From Polytrichum commune (taxonomy: Eukaryota > Streptophyta > Polytrichopsida > Polytrichales > Polytrichaceae), in contig OX485808.1 in assembly GCA_950295325.1 (NCBI GenBank), positions 19,366,527-19,426,526 on the forward strand: a DNA stretch of 60,000 nucleotides. The letters run 5' to 3'. The position numbers and the translations under genes were made by a program. The notes under the pieces were generated by a model, which did not search any database, was not told the origin of the DNA, and saw only the letters and a list, made by a program, of their open reading frames with translations. This document shows positions 57,241 through 60,000 of the stretch, in pieces (the stretch's first letter is position 1; every line of letters begins with the position of its first letter).

Positions 57241-58017
57241 CACACTCATCTTCGAAGCCCTGACCTGCATCCCTCGATACCTGCCTACACTCAGATACCC
57301 ATGCTCATGACCCGGAGGGTATCGGTTACCATTTCCTGGGTATCGGCCAGTATTTGAAATTTGAATACTTCTTCCGGCTGAAATCCAGTAACTCACAAGA
57401 AGAATCGGCTACATTTCTGGGACATTTTCTGGTCCATGGGCTAATTGCCGGAGGATTGAAATTACAGTCGGATTGCCATCCGATGGTTGGAAATTTGGAC
57501 CGGCCATGAGAGGAAATCCATCGGCTGATAATGAACTAGCTGTCGGTTTTCCCCGACCATTGCCTCCTCCTCCTCCTTGGCAACAATGAAAAGATATACA
57601 TTATAGTGTGTGCTCAAATTCTCCGCATACCTAATTTTTGTCCACTAGTGCACCACAAAGAACCCTAACATGCATGGATGAAATGTTTGGGAGGAAAATA
57701 CAAATTTCATCCAAATGATGTTAACCAAAGCAAGTACTACAAAATTATTGTGGGTCACACTAATTTCCAACCCACATGAATTTCCCACCCACACTAATTA
57801 GACTAAACAGTGTCATACCGTGCATAGTCAATACTACACGTATGATGGCAACATCTAAGGTGCAAAGAGAGTTTTTACTCCCATTGTAAAGCAAAGTTAC
57901 AAATACTGGACATGGTAATAAACATATTCCTTTCTTTCTATCAAAGTTAAACTCAATGTATACATACTTGTGATCTCAATAACAAGTGGAATACTAATGC
58001 GAACACATGGTTTGCAC

Positions 58018-58365
58018 TCAGGGGGGGGGGGGGCAGTGTGTTGAAAAGTTAAGGATATAGGTGCGAACAACCACTATTTTATAGGGGGGTATTACTTTCA
58101 ATTCTCTTCTTTTTTTCACATGCTATCATTATGTAAATTTCTACTTTGGGTTAATAGAAAAATGGCTTGCATTACTTACAATTCCAAATTACCTATTATT
58201 CCATACCCTATAGTACTTTAAAGATGTCCAGTGCCATTTTTGATACCCTATATTACTCTTAAGTCCATTTATAAATTTTTGCCAGCATGTTTTTAAAATA
58301 CCCTATCATTTGTTCGCACGTATATTGCTACTCCAACCAATGACTGCCCCCCCCCCCCCCCCGAG
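58018..58365. mobile_element. Mutator-like MITE with poly-G/poly-C termini
   Basis: The left end is TCA plus G13 then CAGTG; the right end is C16 plus GAG. Inside the homopolymers the arms pair at about 70% over 37 bases, ending in a shared GTGCGAACAA. The flanks are a perfect 9-bp duplication GGTTTGCAC (58,009-58,017 and 58,366-58,374), the length typical of Mutator-like elements. 348 bp, AT-rich, noncoding, with several internal ATACCCTAT motifs. Confidence 0.8.
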
Positions 58366-58374
58366 GGTTTGCAC

Positions 58375-59809
58375 AATAAACCTTATTCAATGTTGTTGGT
58401 TGATGGGCAGAGGTGAGGTAGTTCCCTCAAGGATGCAGTCACAAGAATTTTGATATGTTGAAGAAGAGGGTATTTTTTATGCGGTGTGGTATTTGTATCT
58501 TGTAAAGCTAATAAAGAAGACGCCAGTTAATTGGAACATGTAGATACATTACATATGTAGCTACTTTGAGTTGTTTGCAGTAACTAAGGCTATTAAATTC
58601 CATATATAATAGACGGAACTATGCTTATAAGTTGGGAGAGATTTCCAAGCCACAAATAGTTTGGCTTTGGTTGTTGGTAAGCTTGCCAGAACAAGGGACC
58701 AACAACTTGCATGTCACATAAGCAAAGCTATGAACGAACTTCTCATTTTGAGCCCTGGGATGTACATACTACTTGAATAGAAGCGATTATTTATCATATT
58801 TCTTATGCAAAGATAATAAGCAAGCAAGTAATGTCTCAAAAGAGGGTGACCCCACCCACCCTCCCAAGTCTCTCTCTCAATTCCTTGGACCACTTCACCA
58901 CACATGTTTGAGATGTGCAAATTGCAAAGGCTACAAGAGCCTTCAAAAAATATGAGTTCAATTGACCTACCACTGGCCGACCATGTCCAAGAATCACAAC
59001 ATCAATTCAGTGGCACTTCTCAAGCAAATAGAAGAAATCAAGCGTTCAAGATTGAGCTATGCACTGCCAATTGAAACTTTAACCAAAATTTTGACCCAAT
59101 TGATCTCAAGAACTCTCTCTCTCTCCACTGTACCTACAAAAATCTCAATTATCATCGCCTTTCTTCCTTCAATCACTTTGACTTCGACACCTCAATCTCT
59201 ACCAATTTCCCTTTGAGCTTGAGCAATGTACGGGGAGGTCACCATTGAAATTTAATTAAACTATGAGAGAAAAAATGTAGGGTATTTTTAATTCAATAGA
59301 GCAAAAAATTATGCAAATTATGGAATCACTATAGCTTGGATGAAATGACTTATACAATATAATATCTAAAATAGGGTAGGTGAAAATTGTAGGTAGTAGT
59401 TAATTTTTATTAATGAAGTAGGGTTTGTAATATTTGGAGGAACAAAGAATTTATGCGAGGTTCAATGAATATATTTGATTTGGATGAAAAGTACCATGTT
59501 ATCTAGTAATAGGGTGCCAATTATTCAAGGAATTTAGATAGATGGCCCATCTTTAATTTACCCTTGACCACACATGGTTTACAAGTATATAGCTTGTGGT
59601 CTCCCCGGGAGGCAATGGCAGGCAAAGAGGCAATCAATCCCTATTGAGATAATGGCAATCCTTAGTCTGGCAATTAGCCTTGCCACCTTCCAAATATAGA
59701 AATATCAAGTTGTTGCAACATGGCACTTGTGCCAACCAATCCCAACATTGCTTCACCCACAATATCCATGATGGCATTTTTGGCCAATGTTCGCCTCAAT
59801 GCATTTATT
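58375..59809. other. AT-rich DNA, no gene recognised
   Basis: Short featureless frames only. A block of GGCAATGGCAGGCAAAGAGG-like short repeats lies near 59,610-59,690. Confidence 0.4.
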
Positions 59810-59975
59810 GAAACCGCCACTTTAAGCATCGAGTGTACATATACTATTATTAGGTAAATATGAATGTTACTCATGAGCAATCGAAAGGGATTTCAATGCA
59901 CCAAAGTGTGGCTTTTGTAAATTATGTATGCAAAAGCTATAACGGTTCAAAGTCATATTAGCAGATAACCCAAAA
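59810..59975 (+). repeat. Dispersed repeat B, copy 2
   Basis: Homologous to 49,848-50,045; shares CACTTTAAGCAT, GGGATTTCAA and GCACCAAAG in order. Confidence 0.65.
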
Positions 59976-60000
59976 CCCATATATATTTTTTTGTGGAAGA

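Larger units (their letters stand above)
55745..57812. mobile_element. 2.07-kb unit bounded by CTAATTAGT inverted repeats
   Basis: The left end is CACTATTTTGTCTAATTAGT and the right end in reverse complement is CACTGTTTAGTCTAATTAGT. This is the terminal family also seen at 46,942-47,512. The interior contains a Harbinger MITE and a decayed hAT dimerisation domain, so this may be a nonautonomous hAT-related element or a chance pairing of two separate copies. No 8-bp duplication was found at the flanks. Confidence 0.5.

Overview
The window is plant nuclear DNA. The evidence is an AP2/ERF transcription factor gene, a tRNA-Gln(CUG), plant-type (CCCTAAA)n telomere-like repeats, and typical plant transposon families (hAT, CACTA, Harbinger, Mutator-like, pogo, LTR, LINE). 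The species cannot be named from the sequence. The low gene density and the unusual multi-gene hAT would suit a non-seed plant, but that is inference.

Positions 1-18,660 are a degenerate 23-24 bp minisatellite broken by one very large transposon. The element spans 774-17,563 (16,790 bp). It has hAT-type CAGGG... termini and a perfect 8-bp target duplication ATGTTCCA at 766-773 and 17,564-17,571. It carries a hAT transposase (1,556-4,753, +) and three leftward units: a coiled-coil/RING-like protein (about 5,453-7,743, frameshifted), a 186-aa unknown protein (9,129-9,689) and a protein-kinase-like protein (12,644-14,560, split by one in-frame TAG). GC-rich CCGTCCGC-type arrays lie just upstream of a TATA box for three of these four genes. 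A CACTA element (14,629-15,978, duplication GAA), which itself seems to hold a tRNA-derived SINE, sits in the kinase gene leader.

Positions 18,660-25,800 are the most gene-like DNA: a tRNA-Gln at 20,048-20,118 (-) and the AP2/ERF gene at 22,769-24,052 (-).

From 25,800 to 60,000 no intact gene is convincing. I see a graveyard of elements: an ACACTAAAT-type MITE (27,100 and 47,039); a methyltransferase-like remnant (30,260-30,819); a degenerate LINE with RNase H signature (about 32,700-36,230) interrupted by a solo LTR (33,433-34,317); a PiggyBac-like remnant (45,525-45,995); nested inverted-repeat elements near 46.9-47.5 kb; a deleted pogo-like element (55,070-55,714); a 2-kb inverted-repeat unit (55,745-57,812) holding a Harbinger MITE and a hAT dimerisation-domain remnant; and a Mutator-like MITE with homopolymer-G termini (58,018-58,365). 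Several dispersed and tandem repeats fill the rest.

The strongest candidate for something undescribed is the 16.8-kb hAT with kinase and RING-like cargo and a repeated promoter design.
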